From the NCBI GenBank assembly GCA_050633525.1, contig JBOEGR010000013.1:62001-126000 (forward strand): a DNA stretch of 64,000 nucleotides, read 5' to 3'. Positions 31,800-41,034 of the stretch are shown piece after piece (within the stretch, counting starts at the first letter, position 1; the number at the start of each line of letters is the position of its first letter). The position numbers and the translations under genes were made by a program. A model generated the notes under the pieces. That model was not told where the DNA came from and did not search any database. It worked only from the letters and a program-made list of their open reading frames with translations. Origin of the DNA: CANLBN01 sp050633525. GTDB lineage: Bacteria > Pseudomonadota > Gammaproteobacteria > Pseudomonadales > Cellvibrionaceae.

Positions 31800-33185
31800 T
31801 TAATTCTTTTGCGATGCGTGTTTTTGATCTGATTTTTGACCCAAAAGAAAAGCGGTGCAACCAATCAGTAAAATGCCAATGCAAATAATTAATAATTTAG
31901 AATATTTATGACTGTAGCCAAATAGTGGTTCCATCCAATTAACATAAGCAGAACTTTCGAGTAAATACAAAACTCCGCCAAACATTGCAACGCTAAAAGA
32001 AACGATTAAAGACCAAGTGGCAATATTACGTTTACCCCAAATGCTAAAGAAGATAACGGGTGCTAAAAACATTGATACTGTTCCACTTACCGCAACAGCA
32101 GCATAAAGGTCTTTGCTGTCGAATAGTAAAAAAATACCGCCTCCTAAAAGGAAGGCTAGCATCACCCAGCGACCATTTGCTGGGGTAGGTTTAATAATGC
32201 CCATATCAACAGCCACTAATTTTGATGCACTGGAAAAGGTAGAGTCTAAGGTTGAAATGGCAGAAATAATTAATGCCATATTGAAAATCAGCATACAATG
32301 CTCGCCAAACAAGCGAGTTAAAGTGGCAATCATATTCTCATCGCCTGCTTTTAACAGGCCGGCAAAAACTCCCAGCATGGCAAAAATAAAAATGCATAAA
32401 ATAGAAATAATGGCGGCGTAGTTAAATGACTTGCGAGTGGTATCTCGATCGGCTAAAAAACCTCTATCCATCATAACTGGGTCATGTAACGGATAACTCC
32501 ATACTTGTAAGAATGCGACAAGTAACAAAACCCAGCCGGGGCTCGTTATATCAGGAGAAGAACTGATAGCAGCCTGAAAACTAAATTCGGGATGAAATAG
32601 CATCAGTACAAGTAGCATTGTTAAGGCTAAAATAACTAAAATCGCCTGAAATACATCCGTCCTTAAAGACGCGCGTAAACCACCAAACATAGAGTAAACA
32701 AAAGTGATGCTAGCAATGCCTAGCATGGCTAGACCATTGCCGAGAGAGCCGGATAAGCCAAAGATCAAACCGATGACCAATAGGTTAGAAAATACCTCGC
32801 TCAGTAAGCGAAGTGCAATTACAAGGTTATAGCAGTGGTTGCCTACGCTGCCAAATTGGCTTTGCATAAAACTTTGTATATTCGTTTTATCGTGCTTAAA
32901 ACGTAGATGATCAATGATTTTGCCGCCGGTAAAGAAGCTAATATAATAAGCGGCATAGGCCAGTGCACCAGCAATGCCATAGTAGAACCCTAGAATAGCC
33001 GCTGTCATTAGCGAGCGAGCAAAGATCCATGTTGTCACCTGCGATAAAATCAGCGTCCAGAGGCTAGGTGCTGCTCCGGTATCTGAAAACCCTTTAAAAA
33101 AGCCGTCGGCTGTTTGTACGCGGGGGGATAATAAAAAACAAATGAGGGTAGTGGCGATAACGCCAAGAATAAGATAAAGGGTCAT
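31800..33185 (-). CDS. Sodium:solute symporter family protein
   Basis: SSS-family (LeuT fold) transporter of about 461 residues with 12-13 hydrophobic helices. FVYSMFGGLRASLRTDVFQA is the family signature around TM5-6, and STLDSTFSSASKLVAVD matches the Na+-site helix TM8. The open frame runs upstream to 33374, overlapping the divergent flavin reductase gene. The ATG at 33185 (MTLYLILGV), which begins a hydrophobic helix, is therefore the likely start. Substrate unknown. It heads symporter > metallophosphoesterase > rhombosortase. Confidence 0.87.
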   Translation of the reverse strand: MTLYLILGVIATTLICFLLSPRVQTADGFFKGFSDTGAAPSLWTLILSQVTTWIFARSLMTAAILGFYYGIAGALAYAAYYISFFTGGKIIDHLRFKHDKTNIQSFMQSQFGSVGNHCYNLVIALRLLSEVFSNLLVIGLIFGLSGSLGNGLAMLGIASITFVYSMFGGLRASLRTDVFQAILVILALTMLLVLMLFHPEFSFQAAISSSPDITSPGWVLLLVAFLQVWSYPLHDPVMMDRGFLADRDTTRKSFNYAAIISILCIFIFAMLGVFAGLLKAGDENMIATLTRLFGEHCMLIFNMALIISAISTLDSTFSSASKLVAVDMGIIKPTPANGRWVMLAFLLGGGIFLLFDSKDLYAAVAVSGTVSMFLAPVIFFSIWGKRNIATWSLIVSFSVAMFGGVLYLLESSAYVNWMEPLFGYSHKYSKLLIICIGILLIGCTAFLLGQKSDQKHASQKN

Positions 33186-33317
33186 AAAATAGATGCGCCA
33201 GTCGTACGTTGGGTTTATGTGTATTGTTTTCGGTAATCTTACGTTAGATTGGTATATGAAAGAAAGTTCATGCTCGTTATAAAATAGATAGCAAGTAAAT
33301 ATTAAGAAGAGAATACA

Positions 33318-33929
33318 ATGATAGTTGATTTCAGTAGTACTCCTCCCTCGGCCAGATACCATTTTATGACCCAAACAATCGTGCCTCGCCCCATTGCTTG
33401 GGTATTGTCGCTAAATGAGGACGGTAGTCATAACTTGGCGCCTTTCTCCTTTTTCAATGCAGTTTGTTCTGACCCACCCTTACTATTACTCTCAGTGGGT
33501 AAAAAGAGTGACGGCAGCATTAAGGATACCCGGCGCAATATCGCTAGTGGTCGCCCTTTTGTTATTCATATAGCAGGCGTTGAATTGTCAGAAGCGTTGA
33601 ATAATAGTGCCGCTGAGCGAGCCTATGGTGAATCCGAGCTTGCAGGTGAGAGCTTGGCTTTAGAGGAATTCAACGGCTGTTCATTACCACGATTGGCGGG
33701 TTGTCATGTTGCATTTGATTGTTGTCTACACGATATTCATGAGATCGGCCCTAACCAGCAGGCAATGATTTATGCAGAAATTAAACAGCTATATATTAGT
33801 GATGAGGTGGTAGAGCAAAAAGGTTCGCGTCATGTCATCGATGCAGCAAAAATTAACCCTTTAGCGCGTTTGGGTGGCGCTAACTATGCCGAACTGGGGG
33901 AGTTCTTTTCACTTGTTAGGCCAAAATGA
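33318..33929 (+). CDS. Flavin reductase family (FMN-binding split barrel) protein
   Basis: Protein of 203 residues of the flavin reductase-like/DIM6-NTAB type. RPIAWVLSLNEDGSHNLAPFSFFN (about 24-47) is the conserved FMN-site segment, followed by DPPLLLLSVG and KDTRRNI. The C-terminal half (GSRHVIDAAKINPLARLGGANYAELG) is typical of the family. Likely oxidises or reduces flavins or acts with a partner oxygenase; substrate unknown. Divergent from the symporter gene; 98 bp before ygfB. Confidence 0.87.
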   Translation: MIVDFSSTPPSARYHFMTQTIVPRPIAWVLSLNEDGSHNLAPFSFFNAVCSDPPLLLLSVGKKSDGSIKDTRRNIASGRPFVIHIAGVELSEALNNSAAERAYGESELAGESLALEEFNGCSLPRLAGCHVAFDCCLHDIHEIGPNQQAMIYAEIKQLYISDEVVEQKGSRHVIDAAKINPLARLGGANYAELGEFFSLVRPK

Positions 33930-33960
33930 TAGATCTTGGCGATATTTCAGTTTGCTTGAA

Positions 33961-33989
33961 AATTGAGTGCATAAAATTCATGGTAAACT
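33961..33989 (+). promoter_or_regulatory. Extended -10 promoter candidate for ygfB-pepP-ubiH-ubiI
   Basis: TGGTAAACT at 33981-33989, with TTGAGT at 33963-33968 as a weak -35 (15-bp spacing). The element is the same as at msbA (6875-6883). It lies about 40 nt before the TTG start of ygfB. Confidence 0.4.
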
Positions 33990-34027
33990 GGCGTCTTACG
34001 ACACCTAACTGATGAAGAGAGAAAAGC

Positions 34028-34645
34028 TTGTCCGACCTTAAATTACTTGAATTTGATGAATTTTGTGAACTACTGATGCCCTTAGGTGCGCTAAATAGCC
34101 CCTCAGAGTTACATGGTTTGCTATGCGGTAAGTTATGCGGAGGCTCTCCCCTCACAACTGAGCAATGGCTTAAAGCAGCTTGGGATGTACTGGATATTAC
34201 CGGACAGCCCAATGCTGAGGTAGAAGAGCCTGTTTTAGCCTTATACGAACGCACGCAAGCCCAGCTTGATTCGGGCGACTATGATTTACAGCCATACTTG
34301 CCTGACGATTTCACGGACTTAGAGCAACGTTTACAGGCCCTGTCGCAATGGTGTCATGGCTTCTTGAGCGGCTTTGGTAGCGCGGGTATTGATCCCAATG
34401 CCGAGTTTTCCAGTGATCAAGCTGACTCACTCAGAGATATTGCCGCGATTGTTCAGGTATCTCTAGATGAAGATGAGGAGTCTAGAGAAGAAGATGAGCA
34501 AGAGTCAGATTATTTCGACCTTGTAGAGCATGTGCGTATTATCGCACTTAACTTTTACGAAGATAATCTACAAGATGCAGGCGATAGTGAACAAAAAAAA
34601 TCGCCATCGACTAAAGTTGACACAAGCACAAATACTTTGCACTAA
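34028..34645 (+). CDS. ygfB: UPF0149 family protein YgfB
   Basis: UPF0149/YgfB protein of 205 residues, a helical acidic protein of uncertain role. The N-terminal ELHGLLCGKLCGG (about 23-35) and WCHGFLSGFG (about 107-116) segments define it. The start is TTG at 34028 with AGAGAG upstream; no ATG is available before the conserved region. It leads the conserved ygfB-pepP-ubiH-ubiI order. The C-terminal tail is Lys/Ser/Thr-rich and variable. Confidence 0.92.
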   Translation: MSDLKLLEFDEFCELLMPLGALNSPSELHGLLCGKLCGGSPLTTEQWLKAAWDVLDITGQPNAEVEEPVLALYERTQAQLDSGDYDLQPYLPDDFTDLEQRLQALSQWCHGFLSGFGSAGIDPNAEFSSDQADSLRDIAAIVQVSLDEDEESREEDEQESDYFDLVEHVRIIALNFYEDNLQDAGDSEQKKSPSTKVDTSTNTLH

Positions 34646-34761
34646 GAGTATAGGCTGCCATCGAAGAGAATAGGTGTAGAGAGTAGTGCTTAGGTTCACT
34701 ACATTTTATTTGATTGCGTTTTTAATAGGCTTATCATTCACACTATTTACTAATAGACACT

Positions 34762-36087
34762 ATGCCAAAGATTTCAAAAAAAGAATTTGCCTCTCGTCGA
34801 CAATTACTCATGTCGCATATGGAGCCCAATAGCATCGCAATATTACCCGCGGCAACAGAAAAAATTCGCAATCGTGATGCAGATTACCCCTTTCGACAAG
34901 ACAGTGACTTCTATTACTTAAGCGGTTTTCCAGAGCCAGAAGCGGTATTGGTTTTGATTCCTGGGCGAGAGCATGGTGAAACAATTTTATTTTGCCGAGA
35001 GCGCGACCGTGCTCGTGAAATTTGGGATGGCTATCGTGCAGGCCCAGAAGGAGCATGCTCAAGCTACCAAGCTGACGACGCCTTTCCTATTACCGATATT
35101 GATGACATATTACCGGGGCTTTTAGAGGGGCGTGAGCGTGTTTATTATTCGATGGGACGCGATCAAGCATTCGATCAGCAAGTGATGACATGGGTCAATG
35201 CAATTCGTGCACAAGTTCGTTCAGGGGCATCTCCCCCGGGTGAGTTTTTGAACCTTGACCACCTTTTACACGACCAACGTTTATTTAAGCGTGCAGCAGA
35301 AATTAAAATTATGAAAGCGGCAGCTGATATTTCTGCTCAAGCACATTGTCGCGCGATGCAGTTATGTAAGCCTGGTTTGTATGAATATGAGTTAGAGGCA
35401 GAACTACAGCATACTTTTTTACAATCGGGTTCTCGTTCACCTGCTTATAACTCCATCGTCGGTAGTGGTAATAATGCCTGTATTCTTCACTATGTGGAGA
35501 ATACTAAACAAATGAAAGAGGGTGATTTAGTACTAATTGATGCGGGTTGTGAGCTAGAGCACTACGCTTCTGATATTACACGCACTTTTCCAGTCTCTGG
35601 CCAGTTTTCGCCAGAACAAAAAGCAATTTATGAAATTGTATTAAATGCGCAATTAGCCGCTATTGATGTGGTTAAGCCTGGCAACCATTGGAATGATCCA
35701 CACGAAGTGTCTGTGAAAGTGATTACAGAAGGCCTTGTAAAGTTAGGTTTGTTAAAGGGAGATGTAGAAACACTTATTACAGAAGAAAAATATAAATTAT
35801 TTTATATGCACCGTATTGGCCACTGGCTTGGAATGGATGTGCATGACGTTGGTGACTATAAAATCGACGGTGAGTGGCGAGTGCTCGAGCCTGGGATGGT
35901 GATGACAGTCGAACCAGGTATTTATATTGCGCCAGATGAAATGAGCGTGGCAAAGAAATGGCGTGGTATTGGTGTGCGCATTGAGGATGATGTTGCGATT
36001 ACAAAGACAGGTTGTACGGTTCTATCTAGTGGCGTGCCTAAAACAGTCAAGGAGATTGAAAAACTAATGCGCTCCAAAAAACGATAA
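34762..36087 (+). CDS. pepP: Xaa-Pro aminopeptidase PepP
   Basis: Aminopeptidase P II, removing N-terminal residues before proline, cytoplasmic, dinuclear Mn2+. The 441 residues equal E. coli PepP in length. The five metal ligands are in place: Asp260 and Asp271 (LIDAGCELEHYASD), His354 (MHRIGHWLGMD), Glu384 (TVEPGIYI) and Glu408 (GIGVRIEDD). The N-terminal creatinase-like domain begins with RRQLLMSHM. Gap to ygfB is 116 bp and to ubiH 46 bp. Confidence 0.97.
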   Translation: MPKISKKEFASRRQLLMSHMEPNSIAILPAATEKIRNRDADYPFRQDSDFYYLSGFPEPEAVLVLIPGREHGETILFCRERDRAREIWDGYRAGPEGACSSYQADDAFPITDIDDILPGLLEGRERVYYSMGRDQAFDQQVMTWVNAIRAQVRSGASPPGEFLNLDHLLHDQRLFKRAAEIKIMKAAADISAQAHCRAMQLCKPGLYEYELEAELQHTFLQSGSRSPAYNSIVGSGNNACILHYVENTKQMKEGDLVLIDAGCELEHYASDITRTFPVSGQFSPEQKAIYEIVLNAQLAAIDVVKPGNHWNDPHEVSVKVITEGLVKLGLLKGDVETLITEEKYKLFYMHRIGHWLGMDVHDVGDYKIDGEWRVLEPGMVMTVEPGIYIAPDEMSVAKKWRGIGVRIEDDVAITKTGCTVLSSGVPKTVKEIEKLMRSKKR

Positions 36088-36133
36088 GTAGACTGTTCAA
36101 TTTTTTTAAAACCAAATGATTAAACAATATTAA

Positions 36134-37408
36134 ATGAAGAATTCAATGCAAGCTAAACAAGAACAGCATATTGTCATCGTTGGCGGTGGCATGGTTGGAA
36201 TTAGTCTTGCGTTATTACTATCTAAAAAACTCTCTACTACTTCTACCCGTATCACTTTAATTGAGCAACACTCTTTGGTAGGCAGTGCTGATGTTGTTCG
36301 GTCTAGTTTTGACGATCGATCAACCGCATTGAGTGCAGGTACCGCAGAAATATTTCAACATATAGGTTGTTGGAGCCCAATTAAAAGCCATGCTACCGCA
36401 ATCTCACAAGTCCATGTTTCTGATAAAGGCCATTTTTCTGGTGTTCAGTTGAACTCAAAAGATTATAGTTTGCCGGCATTGGGTTATGTGGTTGAAAATA
36501 AAAAGTTAGGTAGTGTTTTAGTTAATCTTCTAAACGATAGCGGCGTACACTGCCTTGCGCCTGCAACAGTGAATCATTGCCTTGCAAAGAAATCGGGTTA
36601 TGAACTGCAAGTTGAGATTAAGAAAAAATCAGCTAAAGTTGATTGCTTGCAAGAAAATCAGCAAGAAAAAATTGATGCAGATTTAGTCTTGATCGCCGAT
36701 GGTGCGGATTCTCCTATTAGGTCATCTTTAGGTATCGGTGTTGATAAAAAAGACTATCAACAGTCAGCGCTAATAGCCAATATTGCCTTGGCTGAAGATC
36801 ACGGTGGCGTTGCTTATGAGCGTTTTACAAACGAAGGTCCCATTGCTGTTTTACCTTTATCGTCTTTAGATAATGTTCACCGCGCGGCATTAGTTTGGAC
36901 CTTGCCTCAAGGTAAATTTGATGGTATTGCTAAAGCTTCAGAGCAAGAATTGATTGCATTGTTGCAACAACGATTCGGTTTTCGTGCTGGAAAAATAACA
37001 GGTATAGGTGAGCGACATGTGTACCCATTACAGTTAATCAAAGCGCAAGAACAAGTGCGTTCACATTTGGTGGTTGTGGGTAATGCGGCACATTTTCTTC
37101 ACCCTGTTGCGGGTCAGGGTTTTAATTTAGCCTTAAGAGATTGCAAGGTATTAAGTGATTGCTTGCTAGAGGCTGAACAAAAAGGCCATAGCTTGGGGAG
37201 CTACTCCACTCTGAAAGCCTATATTGAACAACAAGGTTTGGATCAGGATATTACTATCGGGCTTACTGACACCTTGGTTAAACTCTTTTCTTCGAGCCAT
37301 TTACCTAAAGAAATATTAAGGCAACTGGGTTTGAGTAGTTTAAATTTCTTGCCTAGTGCTCGAAATCAATTTGCTCAAAGAATGATGGGTTTAAATAGTT
37401 TCTTATGA
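36134..37408 (+). CDS. ubiH: 2-octaprenyl-6-methoxyphenol hydroxylase UbiH
   Basis: FAD monooxygenase of ubiquinone synthesis, 424 residues. IVIVGGGMVGISLALLL (about 13-29) binds FAD, DRSTALSAGT (about 62-71) follows, then VLIADGADSPIRSSLG (about 190-205) and the family signature VGNAAHFLHPVAGQGFNLALRD (about 315-336). It overlaps ubiI by 4 nt (ATGA), so the pair is coupled as in E. coli. At 30-odd residues more than E. coli UbiH, the extra lies in loops around 165-185. Confidence 0.92.
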   Translation: MKNSMQAKQEQHIVIVGGGMVGISLALLLSKKLSTTSTRITLIEQHSLVGSADVVRSSFDDRSTALSAGTAEIFQHIGCWSPIKSHATAISQVHVSDKGHFSGVQLNSKDYSLPALGYVVENKKLGSVLVNLLNDSGVHCLAPATVNHCLAKKSGYELQVEIKKKSAKVDCLQENQQEKIDADLVLIADGADSPIRSSLGIGVDKKDYQQSALIANIALAEDHGGVAYERFTNEGPIAVLPLSSLDNVHRAALVWTLPQGKFDGIAKASEQELIALLQQRFGFRAGKITGIGERHVYPLQLIKAQEQVRSHLVVVGNAAHFLHPVAGQGFNLALRDCKVLSDCLLEAEQKGHSLGSYSTLKAYIEQQGLDQDITIGLTDTLVKLFSSSHLPKEILRQLGLSSLNFLPSARNQFAQRMMGLNSFL

Positions 37409-38625
37409 AAACAACTCCGTTTGAATACGATGTGATTATTGTGGGGGCAGGTTTGGTTGGTGCAAGCTTGGCCGCCAGCATCGCCGCTAACCCGGTTAAT
37501 CAACATTTGTCGATAGGCTTGATTGAGCAAGCCCCTGCCCCCGAGCCTAGTAATGTATCGTCTCAGCCTCCTGAATTTGATGCCCGTGTTGTCGCTTTGA
37601 CTCAGGCTTCCATTGAGTTATTAAAAGAAATAGATGCTTGGGATGAGGTATTAGGGACACGGGCTTGCCCTTATCGGTCTATGCGTGTTTGGGATAACGA
37701 TGGAACTGGAGATATCTATTTTAGTGCATCCGAATTAGGTCAGTCTGAACTTGGTTTCATTGTAGAAAACCGAATTGTATTGAATACAGTGCTGGAGGTA
37801 GTTGGGCGTTATCATAATATTCATACCCTACGCGGTCATTCGGTCACATCAGTAGAATATAAAGAAGAAAAACAATCGCTTATTCTAAGCGATGGCTCTG
37901 AATATAAAACATCACTACTAGTTGCTGCAGATGGCGGGCATTCAAAAATACGTGACTTGGCTGGCTTGCCTGTTCGCCAGTGGGATTATCAGCATAAAGC
38001 GATTGTGACCACGGTTAGACATGAGCAGTCTCATCAATCGACAGCGTGGCAAAACTTTTTAGTGACTGGGCCTTTAGCTTTTTTGCCTTTGGGCGATGCT
38101 TCGGAGAAATATAGCTCTATTGTATGGTCTCTAGAAAGCAAGGTGGCTGATGAATATATGAACTTGAGCGATGCAGACTTTCAGGACGCCTTAGGTAAGG
38201 CTTTTGAATATAGGTTAGGAACTGTTGAAGCCGTAACAAAACGCTATAGTTTTCCTTTGGTTCAGCGTCACGCGGTAGACTATATTGCTCCACAGCTTGC
38301 ATTGGTGGGTGATGCGGCGCACACTATACATCCTCTAGCGGGGCAAGGGGTTAATCTTGGCTTGTTGGATGTCGGAGCATTATCCAAGGAAATTTCTCGT
38401 TCATCGTCACGTCAATTAACATTGAGTGATCCCTCTTTATTGCGTCGTTACCAACGGCAGCGTAAAAAGCATAATTTAGAAGTCATGTTGTTAATGGAAA
38501 GCTTTAAACGATTATTTGGAAGCCGTAACCTTGCAGTGCGCTGGTTGCGCAACAGCGGTTTGAAAGTAGTGGATAGAACAAAGCCAATTAAAAATTGGTT
38601 AGCCAAACAAGCGATGGGCTTGTAA
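37405..38625 (+). CDS. ubiI: 2-octaprenylphenol hydroxylase UbiI (VisC)
   Basis: FAD monooxygenase paralogous to UbiH, for the C5 hydroxylation of ubiquinone synthesis; 406 residues (E. coli 400). IIVGAGLVGASLAASIA (about 11-27), DARVVALTQAS (about 54-64), VAADGGHSKIR (about 173-183) and VGDAAHTIHPLAGQGVNLGLLD (about 299-320) are the family motifs. The order ubiH-ubiI and the GDAAHxIHPLAGQG form support UbiI rather than UbiF or UbiM. It is the last gene of the unit; the 80-bp gap after it holds only small inverted repeats. Confidence 0.92.
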   Translation: MKTTPFEYDVIIVGAGLVGASLAASIAANPVNQHLSIGLIEQAPAPEPSNVSSQPPEFDARVVALTQASIELLKEIDAWDEVLGTRACPYRSMRVWDNDGTGDIYFSASELGQSELGFIVENRIVLNTVLEVVGRYHNIHTLRGHSVTSVEYKEEKQSLILSDGSEYKTSLLVAADGGHSKIRDLAGLPVRQWDYQHKAIVTTVRHEQSHQSTAWQNFLVTGPLAFLPLGDASEKYSSIVWSLESKVADEYMNLSDADFQDALGKAFEYRLGTVEAVTKRYSFPLVQRHAVDYIAPQLALVGDAAHTIHPLAGQGVNLGLLDVGALSKEISRSSSRQLTLSDPSLLRRYQRQRKKHNLEVMLLMESFKRLFGSRNLAVRWLRNSGLKVVDRTKPIKNWLAKQAMGL

Positions 38626-38705
38626 AACCTGAATAGCAGACTGAAATACTTTCAGGCTAGCCTTGTAAATAGACTAATAATATTAATACTCGGTAATAGT
38701 GGATT

Positions 38706-40412
38706 ATGGCTTTAGACCCTAACGAAAAAAAATCTCAATCAGTTCGGCGCGGCCTTATTTTATTGTTGTTAGGTTTGCAGTTGGTAACAATATCACTCAT
38801 TCTTTTTATTACTCATTTTTCATCTGGGCGCGACATCGATGCGCAAATATCCGTTCTTTTACAGAATGCTTTAAACGAATCCAAAACACATACAGAAGGC
38901 TTTTTAGAGCCGGCCTATCGTAATGTGCAAACATCGGCAGATGTTTTTGCTAAAGGTTTAGTGACTACAGAAAATGAAACAGAAATAGAAAAGTACTTTT
39001 TAAGCCAACTAAAAAATAATACTGAAATGACCGGTATTTATCTAGCTACTGCGGAAGGCAGTTTCTATTTTGTCACGCGTAACCAGCAAGGAGAGCAATC
39101 GGGTTATATGACAAAAGTCATTAAATCGGAAAAGCCAGGGAAAGCCTCTTTTTATTTTCGTGACGATGATCTTTCAATTATGGAGGAGCATAGCGATCAA
39201 AATGATCAATACCGAGCATCTGAGCGACCTTGGTATAAGCAAGCTGTTGATAAAAAAGGATTGTCTTGGACCGAGCCTTATATCTTTTATACATCTAAAC
39301 AGCCGGGCATTACCGTTGCTATGCCATTTTATACCGATGCAGGTGAGTTAAGCGGAGTTATTGGAATTGATATTGAATTGACCAGTTTATCTCGTTTTTT
39401 GGCAGAGCTTAAAATCTATGGCTCTGTGTCAGTTTCCATGGTCTCAGGCTCAGGTAATTTTGTTGCCACTCCTTCTTTGAGTAATGCTTCTGGTATCCAG
39501 TTAAATAGTTTGGGTGTTGATGCTAATAATGATGCTAATTTTGATCTCGAAAAAAAGGCAGTGAGTCATTATTTGCAAGAATCTAAGCCTAGCGCTTCTT
39601 CTTTCTCAAGCCGTTTTAGTCATGATGATAAAAAATATGCGATCCGATATGAGCCATTCTTATTAAAAGATGGGCCAGAGTGGGTTATTAGTGCCTACGC
39701 GCCCAAAAGTGCATTTTTGTCCGAGATTCGTTCAGGTGAAAATAGAAATACGATTATTGCTTTATCTATACTGTTGCTATCGTTGATTGTTGGGTGGTTA
39801 TTGATTCGTAAAACATGGCAACCTTTCGAGCACTTTTTTCATGACGTAGTCACTGACCAGTTAACAGGTTTATTCAATCGTCGGTTTTTAGAAAATATCG
39901 GCTCTCGAATGTATATTCGTTTATTAAGAGATCAGCATGATGTGATTTCTATTGCCGTGATTGATTTAGATTTTTTTAGTAAAACCAATGCTGAGTTTGG
40001 CGATGCTGTCGGCAATGATGCACTTATTGCATTTTCAGAGTTCTTGAAAAAAACTTTACGTCCTGAAGATATTATTACTCGTTATAGCGGTGATACCTTC
40101 GTAGTGATTTTTCCTGGTTTGGATAATGAACGGGCGGTCCATGTTGTCGATAGAATGCGCAACCAATTAGACGCTTGGCCTTTGTCGGTGGATGATTTGT
40201 TAATACGTCTATCCTTTAGTGCTGGCGTTGAAACGATCGATAAGACGAACTGTGCAGAAGATAATGCCTTTTCTGATTTTATTGATGTTGCTAAAAAAGC
40301 AATGAAAGACGCAAAGCAAAATGGTCGAGATCAGGTTGTCTCTGCAAACGAACAAGATTATTCTGTAAATGATAGTGAAATAAAAACAGCAACTGAAGAA
40401 GTCACTGCATAA
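38706..40412 (+). CDS. Membrane sensor with dCache-like domain and degenerate GGDEF
   Basis: Protein of 568 residues: TM helix about 15-37, periplasmic sensor about 40-343 of the dCache type (RPWYKQAVDKKGLSWTEPY and GVIGIDIEL are typical), TM helix about 348-366, then a GGDEF domain (about 385-545). The catalytic motif reads YSGDTF in place of GG(D/E)EF. The FKxxND region reads FFSKTNAEFGDAVGND, lacking the usual Asp. Cyclase activity is therefore doubtful; it may bind GTP or act as a regulator. No inhibitory RxxD I-site is evident. It is a single gene with its own terminator. Confidence 0.88.
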   Translation: MALDPNEKKSQSVRRGLILLLLGLQLVTISLILFITHFSSGRDIDAQISVLLQNALNESKTHTEGFLEPAYRNVQTSADVFAKGLVTTENETEIEKYFLSQLKNNTEMTGIYLATAEGSFYFVTRNQQGEQSGYMTKVIKSEKPGKASFYFRDDDLSIMEEHSDQNDQYRASERPWYKQAVDKKGLSWTEPYIFYTSKQPGITVAMPFYTDAGELSGVIGIDIELTSLSRFLAELKIYGSVSVSMVSGSGNFVATPSLSNASGIQLNSLGVDANNDANFDLEKKAVSHYLQESKPSASSFSSRFSHDDKKYAIRYEPFLLKDGPEWVISAYAPKSAFLSEIRSGENRNTIIALSILLLSLIVGWLLIRKTWQPFEHFFHDVVTDQLTGLFNRRFLENIGSRMYIRLLRDQHDVISIAVIDLDFFSKTNAEFGDAVGNDALIAFSEFLKKTLRPEDIITRYSGDTFVVIFPGLDNERAVHVVDRMRNQLDAWPLSVDDLLIRLSFSAGVETIDKTNCAEDNAFSDFIDVAKKAMKDAKQNGRDQVVSANEQDYSVNDSEIKTATEEVTA

Positions 40413-40420
40413 TTTTTAAT

Positions 40421-40445
40421 GGCGACCTATGTCGCCTTTTTACTT
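40421..40445 (+). terminator. Rho-independent terminator after the GGDEF gene
   Basis: GGCGAC (40421-40426), loop CTAT, GTCGCC (40431-40436), then a five-base T run. It starts 8 bp after the stop codon. Confidence 0.9.
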
Positions 40446-40455
40446 TTTATATCCG

Positions 40456-40848
40456 TTATTTTTTTCCCTCGTCTTCGGAGGGGCTATCTTTCGAGATGCT
40501 GTCTTTGGAAGTGTCATCTTCGGAAAGGTCACCTTGGTCATCTTCTTTCTTGTTGTTAATTTCTTCCTCAATATAGCGATGCATAATCCTTCTTGCAACA
40601 ATCGCTGAGCGCCATATCCAGGCAAAGCACATCACGCCAACAATGCCCCAAATAGGAGAGTATTTCGGTGATATAAGGCACAATGATCCTATAACGAGTA
40701 GCATAGCGATAGTAGCGTATAGTGCTCGCGACATGACTTTTTTAAGGTGTACTTCGATCTTTTCCACGGTATCCATATTGGACTCTCTTAAAATGTCAGA
40801 GAGGTATTTGTAATCCTTTTCGTCTTTTTGAGCTTTAGATGCAAACAT
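40456..40848 (-). CDS. Hypothetical two-helix membrane protein
   Basis: Protein of 130 residues, family not recognised. A charged N-terminal part with a heptad-like region (about 15-38) precedes two transmembrane helices (about 42-60 and 66-82). The C-terminal tail (about 95-130) is low-complexity, rich in Asp, Glu, Ser and Lys. GTGGAG precedes the ATG at 40848. It ends 10 bp beyond the GGDEF gene's terminator and is divergent from the K+ channel-like gene. Confidence 0.65.
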   Translation of the reverse strand: MFASKAQKDEKDYKYLSDILRESNMDTVEKIEVHLKKVMSRALYATIAMLLVIGSLCLISPKYSPIWGIVGVMCFAWIWRSAIVARRIMHRYIEEEINNKKEDDQGDLSEDDTSKDSISKDSPSEDEGKK

Positions 40849-41034
40849 GTTTTACTCCACATGGTTTACGTATTGTATTAAGAGTGTCGCGTATAAAACG
40901 GCCTAAGGGCTAAATTTTTCAACAGATATTTGTATTCAGAACCGCATTTAGCCAGCGTTTGAAAATCAAGTCGCATAGTTTACCTAATTTTAATGTTTAA
41001 AGCAGAGTTAGATTAAGGGCAGGACCATATCACG

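Noticed and set aside
33186..33374. 63-residue N-terminal extension of the SSS symporter
   Set aside because: It would overlap the divergent flavin reductase gene, and the family start fits the ATG at 33185.
38628..38656. Nested hairpins CTGAAA-TAC-TTTCAG and CCTGAA/TTCAGG after ubiI
   Set aside because: Short stems, no T tract; not enough to call a terminator or attenuator.
40456..40625. Lys/Thr/Pro-rich frame antisense or alternate to the small membrane protein gene
   Set aside because: Low-complexity shadow of the Asp/Ser/Lys-rich tail coded in the other frame.
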